A DNA stretch of 64,000 bases from an uncultured Clostridium sp. (GTDB lineage Bacteria > Bacillota > Clostridia > TANB77 > CAG-508). Shown one piece after another: positions 56,444 to 64,000 of this stretch; positions within the stretch are counted from its first letter, which is position 1, and the number at the start of each line of letters is the position of its first letter. The stretch covers positions 1 to 64,000 of the forward strand of contig CAMPBS010000006.1 in assembly GCA_946639585.1 (NCBI GenBank), in the 5' to 3' direction. A program made the position numbers and the translations under genes. The notes below the pieces were generated by a model that saw only the letters and a program-made list of their open reading frames with translations, was not told the origin of the DNA and made no database searches.

Positions 56444-56476
56444 ATAAGTTAGCCAAGCAGCTAACAGGTAAAAATT
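56444..56476 (+). promoter_or_regulatory. Hairpin beside the SPFH ribosome binding site
   Basis: AAAGGA lies about 32 bases before the ATG, too far to act directly. Between them GTTAGC and GCTAAC form a hairpin (about 56449-56463), leaving only a weak AGG near the start. Folding would bring AAAGGA closer, an unusual arrangement. Confidence 0.4.
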
Positions 56477-57577
56477 ATGGGATTAATTTTATCAGCAGTA
56501 GGTGCTATTGGAAGCACATTAGGAGATCAATGGAAAGAAGCCTTAAGATGCGAAGACTTAGGAAACGATATTCTTATGAAAAAAGTTACAACTAAATCTG
56601 GAGTTATAACAAATAAAAGTACAATTATCGTAGGACCTGGTCAATGCGCAATTATATATGACAATGGTAGAGTTATTGATGCTACAGCAGAAGAAGGAAT
56701 TTATACTTTTGATACATCTTCTTCTCCATCTTTCTTTGCAGGTCAATTTGGACCAGTATTTAAAGAAATGTGGCAAAGATTTACTTATAAAGGAGCTTCA
56801 GCTAAACAACAAGCTGTATTCTTCTTTAATATTAAAGAAATTATAAATAATACTTTTGGAACAAAAACTCCTGTATTATTCCAAGATTGGGCTCACCCAA
56901 TTCCAAATAGAATGACAGGAAAAAATTTACCATTAAGCCTAAAAGTAAAATGTTTTGGTAAATATACTTTTAAATTAGATGACCCTGCAACATTCATGAA
57001 TGAAATAGCTGGCATGGCTGATGTTTATACAAAAGAACAACTTTGTAGCCAAATGCTTGCAGAAGTTTTAGACGCATTCCAAAATATTGTTAATGGTTTA
57101 GGAACAGAGGAAAAACATATTCCTGCTCTTGAATTACCAAGTCAAACTGATGAAATCAAAGAAATGCTTGCAAATTCTACATATGATGAAGCAATTAGAA
57201 GAAGAGGTATTAAAATTACTGGATTCTCTATTGAGGGTGTTTCTCTTGATGAAGAATCTGAAAAGAAAATTACTGAATATGAACACAATTCAAATGCTTA
57301 CATGCAACAAGGTAGAGTTCTTAATGTTATGGAAGCAGCTGCAAATAATGCAAATGGTTCTGCTAACGGATTTATGGGTGTTGGAATGATGAATATGGCT
57401 TCTAACGGAATGGGATCTAGTGTTATGAATGATGCTTTTGCTGCAACAGGAAATGGTGCTGGTGGAGAAGTTGGTTCTAATACAGAAAGTACTAATGAAG
57501 CAAAATTCTGCACAGAATGTGGTGCGAAATTAACTCCAGGTGCTAAGTTCTGCCCTGGATGCGGAAAAAAATTATAA
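56477..57577 (+). CDS. SPFH/Band-7 domain protein with zinc-ribbon tail
   Basis: 366 residues of the COG4260 ('virion core protein-like') SPFH group. The SPFH part covers about residues 30-260 (VGPGQCAIIYDNGRVIDATAEEG and ITGFSIEGVSLDEESEKKI split here). A flexible Gly/Asn/Met-rich stretch follows, then a carboxy-terminal zinc ribbon, CTECGAKLTPGAKFCPGCG, with four Cys. There is no membrane helix. Related YdjI-type proteins assemble at membranes under stress. Single-gene unit with its own promoter and terminator. Confidence 0.88.
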   Translation: MGLILSAVGAIGSTLGDQWKEALRCEDLGNDILMKKVTTKSGVITNKSTIIVGPGQCAIIYDNGRVIDATAEEGIYTFDTSSSPSFFAGQFGPVFKEMWQRFTYKGASAKQQAVFFFNIKEIINNTFGTKTPVLFQDWAHPIPNRMTGKNLPLSLKVKCFGKYTFKLDDPATFMNEIAGMADVYTKEQLCSQMLAEVLDAFQNIVNGLGTEEKHIPALELPSQTDEIKEMLANSTYDEAIRRRGIKITGFSIEGVSLDEESEKKITEYEHNSNAYMQQGRVLNVMEAAANNANGSANGFMGVGMMNMASNGMGSSVMNDAFAATGNGAGGEVGSNTESTNEAKFCTECGAKLTPGAKFCPGCGKKL

Positions 57578-57579
57578 AA

Positions 57580-57605
57580 AAATCTCGCTTTTGCGAGATT
57601 TTTTT
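57580..57605. terminator. Terminator between the SPFH and Nudix genes
   Basis: AAATCTCGC and GCGAGATTT around a four-base loop, followed by T8 on the plus strand and by T-rich sequence on the minus strand; it serves both convergent genes. Confidence 0.9.
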
Positions 57606-58003
57606 TAGTTTAAGTTATTTTCTTTTAATACTTGTTTAAATAATTCTCTTGTATTTCCATAAGATAATATTTTTAAAGCATCTTGGTATTCAAACCAACC
57701 AGCTTCTATTATTTCTTCTGGTTGCATTCTTAGAAAACCACCAACTTTTTTTCCAATAAACAATACTACTTCTTTGTATCTGCCTTTATCTGTTTTATAA
57801 TGCATAACATATCTTTTAGTTGTATCAACTTCAACATCTATGTTTGTTTCTTCTTTTACTTCTCTTACAGCTGTTTGTTCTTCTGTTTCGCCTTCTTCAA
57901 CATGTCCTTTGGGGAATCCCCACATACCAGACATTTGTCTTATTAGAAGTATTTTTTCATTAAATGTTATTATGCATCCGCACGCTTTTTCTTCTACTTC
58001 CAT
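57605..58003 (-). CDS. Nudix hydrolase
   Basis: 132 residues. The Nudix box is complete: GHVEEGETEEQTAVREV followed by KEETNI, matching Gx5Ex7REUxEExGU apart from the final Gly position (Asn). The short length and the early GCGCIITF-like strand (ACGCIITFNEK) suggest the Ap4A hydrolase/MutT-like group that clears dinucleoside polyphosphates, but the substrate is inferred. ATG behind AAAGGAA. Confidence 0.88.
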   Translation of the reverse strand: MEVEEKACGCIITFNEKILLIRQMSGMWGFPKGHVEEGETEEQTAVREVKEETNIDVEVDTTKRYVMHYKTDKGRYKEVVLFIGKKVGGFLRMQPEEIIEAGWFEYQDALKILSYGNTRELFKQVLKENNLN

Positions 58004-58140
58004 TAGTTTTTTCCTTTCTATTTAGATTTGATTTCCACATTTTATTGTTTCTTTGTGGATTAGTTGTATCAATAATATCATATTTTTTTGATTTATGCTA
58101 CCCTTTAATTGTATATTTTGACATATTTTTTTTAATTTAA

Positions 58141-58169
58141 TTGATTTTTCTAATTTTGTATGATATCTT
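58141..58169 (+). promoter_or_regulatory. Possible promoter of the CapA-like gene
   Basis: TTGATT (58141-58146), 17-base spacer, TATCTT (58164-58169). A TGATAT/ATATCA inverted repeat (58161-58176) overlaps the -10. Confidence 0.45.
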
Positions 58170-58200
58170 TATATCAAATAAATCTAAGGAGGATTTAAAA

Positions 58201-59373
58201 TTGAAAAAAAAGTATCAAATTTTACTTGTATTATTATTGTTTTTAGCTTTATTTTTTGCTTTCTTTATTATTAAGCAAAGCCCAGAAAGTTCCGAAAGCC
58301 CTAAGATTGATGAAAATGTTCAGTCTGAGGAAGAATCGAAAAAAGATATTACCTTTACTCTAACTGCTTTAGGTGATGTGTTGTGCCATAATACACAATA
58401 TTGGGACGCTGAAGATAAAACAACAAACACTTATGATTTTTCATATGTTTTTGAAGATGTTAAAAAATATACAAGTGCAGGAGATATTACTATTGCTAAT
58501 TTGGAAACAAGTTTTGCAGATGCTCCATATAGTAATTACCCAACATTTAATAGTCCCGCTAGTTTAGCAACAGCATTAAAAAATATTGGCATTGATATTA
58601 TCACAACTGCAGGAAATCACTGCCTCGACAAAGGATTTAAAGGTTTGAGTGAAACAATTGATGTTCTAGATTCAAACAAAATTGAACATTTAGGAACATA
58701 TAAAACTGCAGAAGACCAAGAAAAATTATTTGTTAAAGATGTAAATGGTGCAAAAGTTGCTTTTATTAACTATACTTACGGAACAAATGGTATTCCTGTT
58801 CCTACAGGAAAGGATTTTTGTGTAAATTTAATAAATAAAGAAAATATTAAAAAAGAAATTGAAAAAGCCAAAAACGAAAAAGTTGATGTAATTATTGCTT
58901 GTATGCACTGGGGGCAAGAATATCACACTACTCAAACTAAAGAGCAAGAAGAATTAGCAGATTTCTTATTCCAAAATGGTGTAGATATAATTATTGGTAA
59001 TCACCCACATGTAATTGAACCTTTTGAAACAAAAGAAGTTATAATGCCAGACGGAACAAAAAAGCAATGTTTTGTTGCTTATGCTTTGGGAAACTTCACA
59101 GCTGATCAAAATTATGAAAATACAAGAGATTCAATTATTATCAATTTAAAAATAACTAAAAAAGCAGATGGAACTGTTTCAATTGATTCAGCAGACTATA
59201 TACCACTTTACATTTACAAAAATCCATCACTTTCTAAAAAGAAATTTAAAATTATTGATTTAAATACTGCAATTAAAAATTATGAAAATGGAACTGATAA
59301 ATCAATTGGTGCAACAGCTTATAATTTATTTAAAAAAGAATTAGCTGCCATTAAAAAAATAGTAGAAAAATAA
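58201..59373 (+). CDS. CapA-like (PGA_cap) phosphoesterase
   Basis: 390 residues from TTG 58201, which follows AGGAGG by eight bases; an extension to 58141 would start in the promoter. A membrane anchor (residues 6-25), an acidic linker and a calcineurin-like domain follow. Motifs: LTALGDVLCHN, IANLETSF, TAGNHCLDKG (asparagine-histidine), CMHWGQEY and IIGNHPHVIEP. Proteins of this family are linked to poly-gamma-glutamate capsule synthesis (CapA/PgsA), but without capB/capC genes here the role may instead be surface polymer turnover. Confidence 0.88.
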   Translation: MKKKYQILLVLLLFLALFFAFFIIKQSPESSESPKIDENVQSEEESKKDITFTLTALGDVLCHNTQYWDAEDKTTNTYDFSYVFEDVKKYTSAGDITIANLETSFADAPYSNYPTFNSPASLATALKNIGIDIITTAGNHCLDKGFKGLSETIDVLDSNKIEHLGTYKTAEDQEKLFVKDVNGAKVAFINYTYGTNGIPVPTGKDFCVNLINKENIKKEIEKAKNEKVDVIIACMHWGQEYHTTQTKEQEELADFLFQNGVDIIIGNHPHVIEPFETKEVIMPDGTKKQCFVAYALGNFTADQNYENTRDSIIINLKITKKADGTVSIDSADYIPLYIYKNPSLSKKKFKIIDLNTAIKNYENGTDKSIGATAYNLFKKELAAIKKIVEK

Positions 59374-59416
59374 AAAACAATAAAAGTTTGCAAAGCAAAC
59401 TTTTATTGTTTTTTAT
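59371..59416. terminator. Bidirectional terminator between capA-like gene and corA
   Basis: AAAACAATAAAAGTTTGC and its complement around a three-base loop make a long hairpin with T tails on both strands. Confidence 0.9.
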
Positions 59417-59422
59417 TATATT

Positions 59423-60376
59423 TTAATTTAGCATATCTTTACGTTTTAACCACCATGTAACAAGAAGTGTTAAAACTATTGAAATCAATAGCATAACAAC
59501 AAATCCATATGGACTATTTTGTAAAGGTAATCCTACATTCATTCCCCAAAAGCTTGATACCATTGTTGGTACAGCTAATACAATTGTTATTGATGTTAAA
59601 AATTTCATTACTCCATTTAGGTTGTTTGAAATAATTGAAGCATATGCATCCATTGTTCCATTCAAAATGTCACTATATATTTTTGACATCTCTATAGCCT
59701 GTTTATTCTCTATGATTGCATCTTCTAGTATTTCTTCATCATCTTCATATAGTTTGATTATTTTTCCTCTCATTGTTTTTTCCATGACTAACTCATTTGA
59801 TTTTAATGATGTTGTGAAATAAACCAAACTCTTCTCTAAACTTAGCATTTTTAATAATTCTTTGTTTCTCATTGATTTTTGTAATACATATTCTGCAATT
59901 TCAGTTTCTTTGTTTATTTGTTTTAGGTAACTTAAAAAATATGAGGCGTTAATATATAATATTTGAAAAATAAATCTGCTTTTCTTATATGTTTGAAAAT
60001 TCTTTATTTTCATTTTTTCAAAAGAATTTATTACTTTGTTTTTATTTAATGATACTGTTATAAAAAAATCATCTCTTACAACTATCATACCAAGCGGCAT
60101 TGTTGTATAAATATCATTTTCATCTTTGGATTTTTCTATTATTGGGACATCAACTATAAATAATATTGTTTCGTCATCTTCTTCAATATCAATTCTGGCT
60201 TTTTCTTCATTATCTAGAGCCGCTCTTATAAAATCATCTTGAATTTTTAGATTTTCGCATACTCTTTTTATCTCGTTTTCTGTTGGGTTTACAAGATTTA
60301 TCCAGCTTCCTTTTTCAAATTCTTTTATCTCTTCAAATTTATTTGTTTCAATATCTGTTTTATATATTTTTAACAT
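59423..60376 (-). CDS. corA: CorA family Mg2+/Co2+ transporter
   Basis: Divalent metal channel, 317 residues. The cytoplasmic funnel fills most of the protein, and two carboxy-terminal helices carry the signature GMN (SSFWGMNVGLPLQ, about residue 283), ending in the usual basic WWLKRKDMLN. Length and layout are normal. It follows prfA on the same strand after a 61-base gap holding a hairpin. Confidence 0.95.
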   Translation of the reverse strand: MLKIYKTDIETNKFEEIKEFEKGSWINLVNPTENEIKRVCENLKIQDDFIRAALDNEEKARIDIEEDDETILFIVDVPIIEKSKDENDIYTTMPLGMIVVRDDFFITVSLNKNKVINSFEKMKIKNFQTYKKSRFIFQILYINASYFLSYLKQINKETEIAEYVLQKSMRNKELLKMLSLEKSLVYFTTSLKSNELVMEKTMRGKIIKLYEDDEEILEDAIIENKQAIEMSKIYSDILNGTMDAYASIISNNLNGVMKFLTSITIVLAVPTMVSSFWGMNVGLPLQNSPYGFVVMLLISIVLTLLVTWWLKRKDMLN

Positions 60377-60404
60377 TTTTTCACCCCATTTTTTATTATA
60401 TTAT

Positions 60405-60428
60405 TAAGGAAGTTCTAAGAACTTCCTT
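60405..60428 (-). other. Hairpin between prfA and corA
   Basis: AAGGAAGTTCT and AGAACTTCCTT form a tight stem just after the prfA stop. No T run follows on the minus strand, so it is at most a weak terminator and read-through into corA is likely. Confidence 0.5.
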
Positions 60429-60437
60429 ATTTCATAA

Positions 60438-61499
60438 TTATTCTTCTTCACCTTTTAGTCTTTCTGCTCTATCTGCTGCAATTAAGTTATCTACCATTTC
60501 ATCTATATCTCCGTTTAGGAAATTTTCCATTTGATAGATACTCATTCCAATTCTATGGTCCGTGATTCTTCCTTGTGGGTAATTATATGTTCTGATTTTC
60601 TCACTTCTATCTCCTGAACCTACTTGTGTTTTTCTTGCATTTGCAACTTCGCTATCTTGTTTTTCTTTTTCAATTTCATATAATTTTGTTCTTAGCATTT
60701 TCATTGCATTATCTCTGTTTTGGAATTGTGATCTTTCTGTTTGACATTCTACTACAATTCCTGTTGGTTCATGGATTAACCTTACAGCTGATGATGTTTT
60801 GTTTATATGTTGACCACCAGCACCTGATGAACGGAATACTTCCATTTTAATATCTGCAGGATTTATTTCAATTTCCACATCTTCTACAACTGGCAATACT
60901 GCGACTGTTGCAGTTGATGTATGAATTCTACCACTGCTTTCTGTGTCTGGAACTCTTTGTACTCTGTGAACTCCACTTTCGAATTTTAATCTACTATAAA
61001 CACCTTTTCCAGATACCATGAATGTTATTTCTTTGTAGCCTCCAAGACCTGTTTCATTTTCATTTAATACTTCCAATGACCAACGTCTTTTTTCTGCATA
61101 CATTGAATACATTCTAAATAATGTTCCTGCAAATAATGCTGCTTCTTCTCCACCAGCTCCTGCTCTAATTTCGCAAATAATGTTTTTATCATCATCTGGA
61201 TCTTTTGGAATTAAAAGAATTTTTAATTCATCTTCTATTTTTGGAAGTTGTTCTTTTGCATCATAAAATTCTGCTTCTGCAAGTTCTTTTAATTCCTTGT
61301 CTTGCATCATTTCTTCTGCTTCTTCCATTGTTTGTTTTGTTTTTTTATATTCTCTATATTTTAAAACAATTTCTTCTATACTTGCATGTTCTTTCATTAA
61401 TTTTTGCCATTCAGATTGATTTGCAATCACTTCTGGATCGCTTATCATTTTTGTTATTTCTTCATAACGTTTTTCAACAATTTCTAATTTGTCAAACAT
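60438..61499 (-). CDS. prfA: Peptide chain release factor 1
   Basis: Recognises UAA and UAG stop codons and triggers peptide release; 353 residues. The catalytic GGQ ([17 protein letters not shown]) is near residue 231, and the codon-recognition segment is [18 protein letters not shown]. All key motifs are present. Start ATG 61499 behind GAGGAG. Confidence 0.97.
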   Translation of the reverse strand: MFDKLEIVEKRYEEITKMISDPEVIANQSEWQKLMKEHASIEEIVLKYREYKKTKQTMEEAEEMMQDKELKELAEAEFYDAKEQLPKIEDELKILLIPKDPDDDKNIICEIRAGAGGEEAALFAGTLFRMYSMYAEKRRWSLEVLNENETGLGGYKEITFMVSGKGVYSRLKFESGVHRVQRVPDTESSGRIHTSTATVAVLPVVEDVEIEINPADIKMEVFRSSGAGGQHINKTSSAVRLIHEPTGIVVECQTERSQFQNRDNAMKMLRTKLYEIEKEKQDSEVANARKTQVGSGDRSEKIRTYNYPQGRITDHRIGMSIYQMENFLNGDIDEMVDNLIAADRAERLKGEEE

Positions 61500-61531
61500 A
61501 AAAATTCTCCTCTTTTAAAATATACTACATT

Positions 61532-61560
61532 ATTATACTACTTTTTATTAGAATTTTCAA
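61532..61560 (-). promoter_or_regulatory. Promoter of prfA
   Basis: Minus-strand TTGAAA (61555-61560), 17-base spacer, TATAAT (61532-61537). Confidence 0.8.
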
Positions 61561-61562
61561 GG

Positions 61563-61682
61563 GGATTTGGGGAACAAGACAAATTTTTCGGGCCGGGTCC
61601 AAAAGAAACCAAATGTTTTTTGGGTGTAAACATTAAAATACATTAAAAAAGCTGAGGCAGAAAACTTTTAAAGTTTTCCACC
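61563..61682. repeat. Degenerate hairpin repeats
   Basis: TTTGGGGAACAAGAC near 61566 resembles the GGGGAC repeats elsewhere. GAGGCAGAAAACTT.TTAAAGTTTTCC (split, 61653-61680) is a decayed copy of the lipoprotein terminator at 36270. On the minus strand this hairpin could end the anti-sigma transcript. Confidence 0.45.
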
Positions 61683-61686
61683 CCAA

Positions 61687-62883
61687 CTATTGACTTTCAG
61701 CCCTTTTTTCATTCCTACTATTATTTATTTTTAACTTATATTCATTCATCCCTAATGTTTTAAGTTGCTTTGAATCTGCATCCGATTGTTCTTGTAATTC
61801 TTTTATATTATGCACATTGGTATCGCTATCATCAGAAAACAAGAAAATTTCCTTCTCATTACCACCTATAAATTTTTTCTCAGTTATTTTTAATAATAGT
61901 TCTTGATCAGAACAGTCATATTTAGAGAAATCTAATCTCATTACTTTATTATTACCTTCATCATTAATTTGCTGAGCAAAAATATTGGAATTAGAATACA
62001 CAACATCACCATTATTATTTTTTATTTCAATATCGTAAGTAGCTATTGAATTGTTATCAACAATTATATTAAATGTAGTATCTGTCAAAAATACTCTATT
62101 AATTTTTAAATTTGTATTTTCATTAGCATTTTGCTTAATTACTTCATATTCGATTGTCTCTCTATTATAAAATTTTTCTTCAAGTGGAATATTAATATCA
62201 AAATTTCCGACAATATCTTTTGTAATTGGATTTCCCTCATTAACATTGTATAATGTAATCTTACTAAATTTCACACATAAACTTCTGGTTTTAGGAAATC
62301 GATCTGATTCTATTAATAAAGATTGTATAATGTTATTATCTTGTATAAATACAACCTTAGGAATAGCTATACCTAGCGCAATTCCATCATTAGGATATCT
62401 TTCTTCTTCTGTATAAATTAAGTTACTTTTATCATCATATATCTTCAGATCATAAAATGCTAACCCCTGATAATTATCAGCATTTTCGTTTAATAAAAAA
62501 TTAAAGTTTATTGCAAGAGAAGAATCGTCCATTGTTACATAGTCTATTTTAAATTTTGTCTCGTTACACTCTATGTATTCCATATTTGTATTTTGTACAT
62601 ATCCACAGTCTACTGCTGATTGAATACCTTTTTCTTGTATATTATCATAATTAAAAATATTAGCAAATAATTTTTCAAAATCTCCATTTGCAAAAGCTAT
62701 AATGCTTGTTCCCATTAATGCAACTGTAAAAAAAGAGGCTACTTTATACTTAAAATTAAAAGTTTTTTTATTATTTAATGATTTAATTGTTTCATTTATT
62801 CTTTTTTCTGTTTGACTTGGAATATAGGTATTTTTTTTATCTTCCATATACATTTTTTTTATTATTTTATCTAAATTATCCAT
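61687..62883 (-). CDS. DUF4179-like anti-sigma factor
   Basis: 398 residues from ATG 62883 (AAAGGATG upstream; an extension to 62901 lacks a binding site). A cytoplasmic amino part (1-45, DNLDKIIKKMYMEDKK) precedes one membrane helix (about 50-70, VASFFTVALMGTSIIAFA), and a large extracellular beta-rich domain follows. This is the form of DUF4179 anti-sigma proteins. Its ATG overlaps the end of the ECF sigma gene (ATGGATAA), as in coupled sigma/anti-sigma pairs. It should hold the sigma factor inactive until an envelope signal arrives. Confidence 0.75.
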   Translation of the reverse strand: MDNLDKIIKKMYMEDKKNTYIPSQTEKRINETIKSLNNKKTFNFKYKVASFFTVALMGTSIIAFANGDFEKLFANIFNYDNIQEKGIQSAVDCGYVQNTNMEYIECNETKFKIDYVTMDDSSLAINFNFLLNENADNYQGLAFYDLKIYDDKSNLIYTEEERYPNDGIALGIAIPKVVFIQDNNIIQSLLIESDRFPKTRSLCVKFSKITLYNVNEGNPITKDIVGNFDINIPLEEKFYNRETIEYEVIKQNANENTNLKINRVFLTDTTFNIIVDNNSIATYDIEIKNNNGDVVYSNSNIFAQQINDEGNNKVMRLDFSKYDCSDQELLLKITEKKFIGGNEKEIFLFSDDSDTNVHNIKELQEQSDADSKQLKTLGMNEYKLKINNSRNEKRAESQ

Positions 62884-63402
62884 ATATCTCATCCTTTCCA
62901 TATTTTTTTCTTATTTTTTGTTTTCCTCGTCTTATAATACTTTTTATTGTATTTTCTTTAAGATTCAGAATCTCAGAAATCTCTTTTATTTTAAATCTTC
63001 TTCATAATATAATGCAAATATTATTTTCTCATTCTCTGATAATAATCCCATTAAAGTTTTATAATTAAAGTCTGTATAAACAATATCAAAAATTTCATCA
63101 TCAGATATTGAATCATCTAAGTTTATTATTTTATTATAATTATTTATTTGATATTTTTCTCTCAACTTATCATTACAATTATTGATAAGGATTTTTATAG
63201 CCCATGTTTTGAAATATTCATTTTTTTTTAGATTATTTAATTGCGTATATATATCTATTATCGTATCTTGTAAAATATCGTTTACGTCTTCATCATTGTT
63301 TAATTTGGATTTAGCAATTCTATATAAATCTGTTTTTATAGAATTAATGAGTTTCATAAAACTTTTTTTATTTTTTTTTGCATTGTGTATTATTAAATTC
63401 AT
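62876..63402 (-). pseudogene. ECF sigma factor with a one-base frameshift
   Basis: From ATG 63402 (GAGGAGG upstream) the frame encodes a sigma-70 family ECF protein: region 2 (LNNDEDVNDILQDTIIDIY, NEYFKTWAIKILINNC) and the start of region 4 (LLSENEKIIFALYYEEDLK). It then stops at 62986. In the next frame the sequence continues exactly as region 4 should, IKEISEILNLKENTIKSII and RRGKQKIRKKYG, to a stop at 62876-62878 that overlaps the anti-sigma ATG. One A is missing from a run near 62989-62992 (four where five are needed). It is either a true inactivating mutation, phase variation or a sequencing error. Confidence 0.8.
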
Positions 63403-64000
63403 AATTAACCTCCTCAATCTATTAGTCCTATTATACATAAAAAAAGTTGCATATATAATAATTTTTTTATTATATATCAATTTTTTACTTTTATTATTTT
63501 CTTATTTTCTATTTAGGGATAAATTATAAAAAGAAAATGTAATAAAATTATTAGGAGAACCCAATAGGCTGATAGTCAATAGATGGGGTGATTAAATAAA
63601 CCTCAACATTTATTATAGAACCGATAGAAAAAGATATGGTAACATTATAACCATATCTTTTAAAATAATATAATAAACATCTTTCAAGAAGCATTTACGA
63701 CTAACTAAATAAATTGCTGTAGCAATTCAAATCAAGTGAATAGAACTTAGTCTTACACTTCAAAAAAAATAGTTAAATTCACTCGCTTAAAGTCGCCTTT
63801 TTTTCTTGTCTATATCTCTATTTTTCACTTTTAATTAGCATTTAATCGGTAACTAGATTTTAGTTTTTCCAAATAGAATTTACTTTTTCACTTGACTAAT
63901 TATATTTTTTAGGGTGAACTAATCAAAAAATATTAACAGTAAAAAAGCATATTATATTAATTTTACCATTTATATATAAAATCGCCACGATTATTTATTG
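63403..64000. other. AT-rich end region without a convincing gene
   Basis: No frame with a ribosome binding site was found. On the minus strand TTGATT, 16 bases and TATAAT near 63900-63926 form a promoter. A 12-bp hairpin (63629-63640 with 63650-63661) with TTTTTCT after it on the minus strand could end a transcript of about 280 nt. A perfect AATTGCT/AGCAATT palindrome lies near 63711-63728. Leader sequence for the sigma gene lies at 63403-63480. Confidence 0.4.

Noticed and set aside
60405-60428. Strong rho-independent terminator after prfA
   Set aside because: The stem is good but no T tract follows on the transcribed strand.
63430-63458. ECF-type self-regulated promoter (GCAACTTTTT with TATAAT) before the sigma gene
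   Set aside because: The distance between the two boxes is about ten bases, too short for an ECF promoter.
63545-63690. Minus-strand frame of 47 codons beginning MLLERCLLYYFKR
   Set aside because: No ribosome binding site, runs through a terminator hairpin, and no recognisable domain.

Overview
The window is a low-GC, AT-rich stretch from a Gram-positive bacterium, most likely a gut-type member of the class Clostridia. The evidence is the Firmicutes-type order radC-mreB-mreC-mreD-PBP2-minC, a MecA-like adaptor, two CotF-like spore coat proteins, strong AAGGAGG ribosome binding sites, canonical TTGACA-N17-TATAAT promoters and several TTG starts. Most genes lie on the minus strand, so the sequence is usually read from high to low coordinates. 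The species cannot be named from the sequence alone.

Layout. 1-6973: amino-terminal part of a very large secreted protein with a pilin-like leader, an Ig-like domain, a beta-helix and many InlB-type (Listeria-Bacteroides) repeats; it runs off the left edge. 7228-14657: rpoC and rpoB, both with acidic carboxy-terminal tails, their own promoter and a long intercistronic hairpin. 14978-17544: an Elp3-like radical SAM gene and rnc, with an orphan phage-type nuclease gene and a candidate structured small RNA between them. 17730-24954: a small coiled-coil protein, an AI-2E-type permease, exonuclease III, a G5/lysozyme-like wall enzyme, TatD, a WG-repeat protein, a candidate type I toxin-antitoxin locus and thymidylate kinase.

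24991-46414 is a surface-protein island. A two-gene, translationally coupled operon (1500 and 1583 residues; DUF11, SdrD-type B repeats, SpaA/Cna-B domains) is followed downstream by a 3657-residue paralogue in which the two genes have become one open reading frame. Both loci share an upstream DNA element. A lipoprotein gene of different base composition sits between them and is flanked by short direct repeats.

46781-53549: two small proteins, then the cell-shape and division cluster minC, PBP2, mreD, mreC, mreB and radC, read toward lower coordinates from one promoter before radC. 53773-61499: mecA, a LytM-type M23 peptidase, two CotF-like proteins, an SPFH/zinc-ribbon protein, a Nudix hydrolase, a CapA-like phosphoesterase, CorA and prfA. 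61687-63402: a DUF4179-like anti-sigma gene overlapping the end of an ECF sigma gene whose frame is broken by a one-base deletion. The last 0.6 kb holds no convincing gene.

The main leads are: (1) the convergent toxin/antisense-RNA locus at 23714-24077; (2) a promoter-pseudoknot-terminator small RNA at about 16625-16806; (3) the fused surface gene beside its unfused parents; and (4) the frameshifted sigma factor. No CRISPR array, tRNA, rRNA or complete insertion sequence was recognised.
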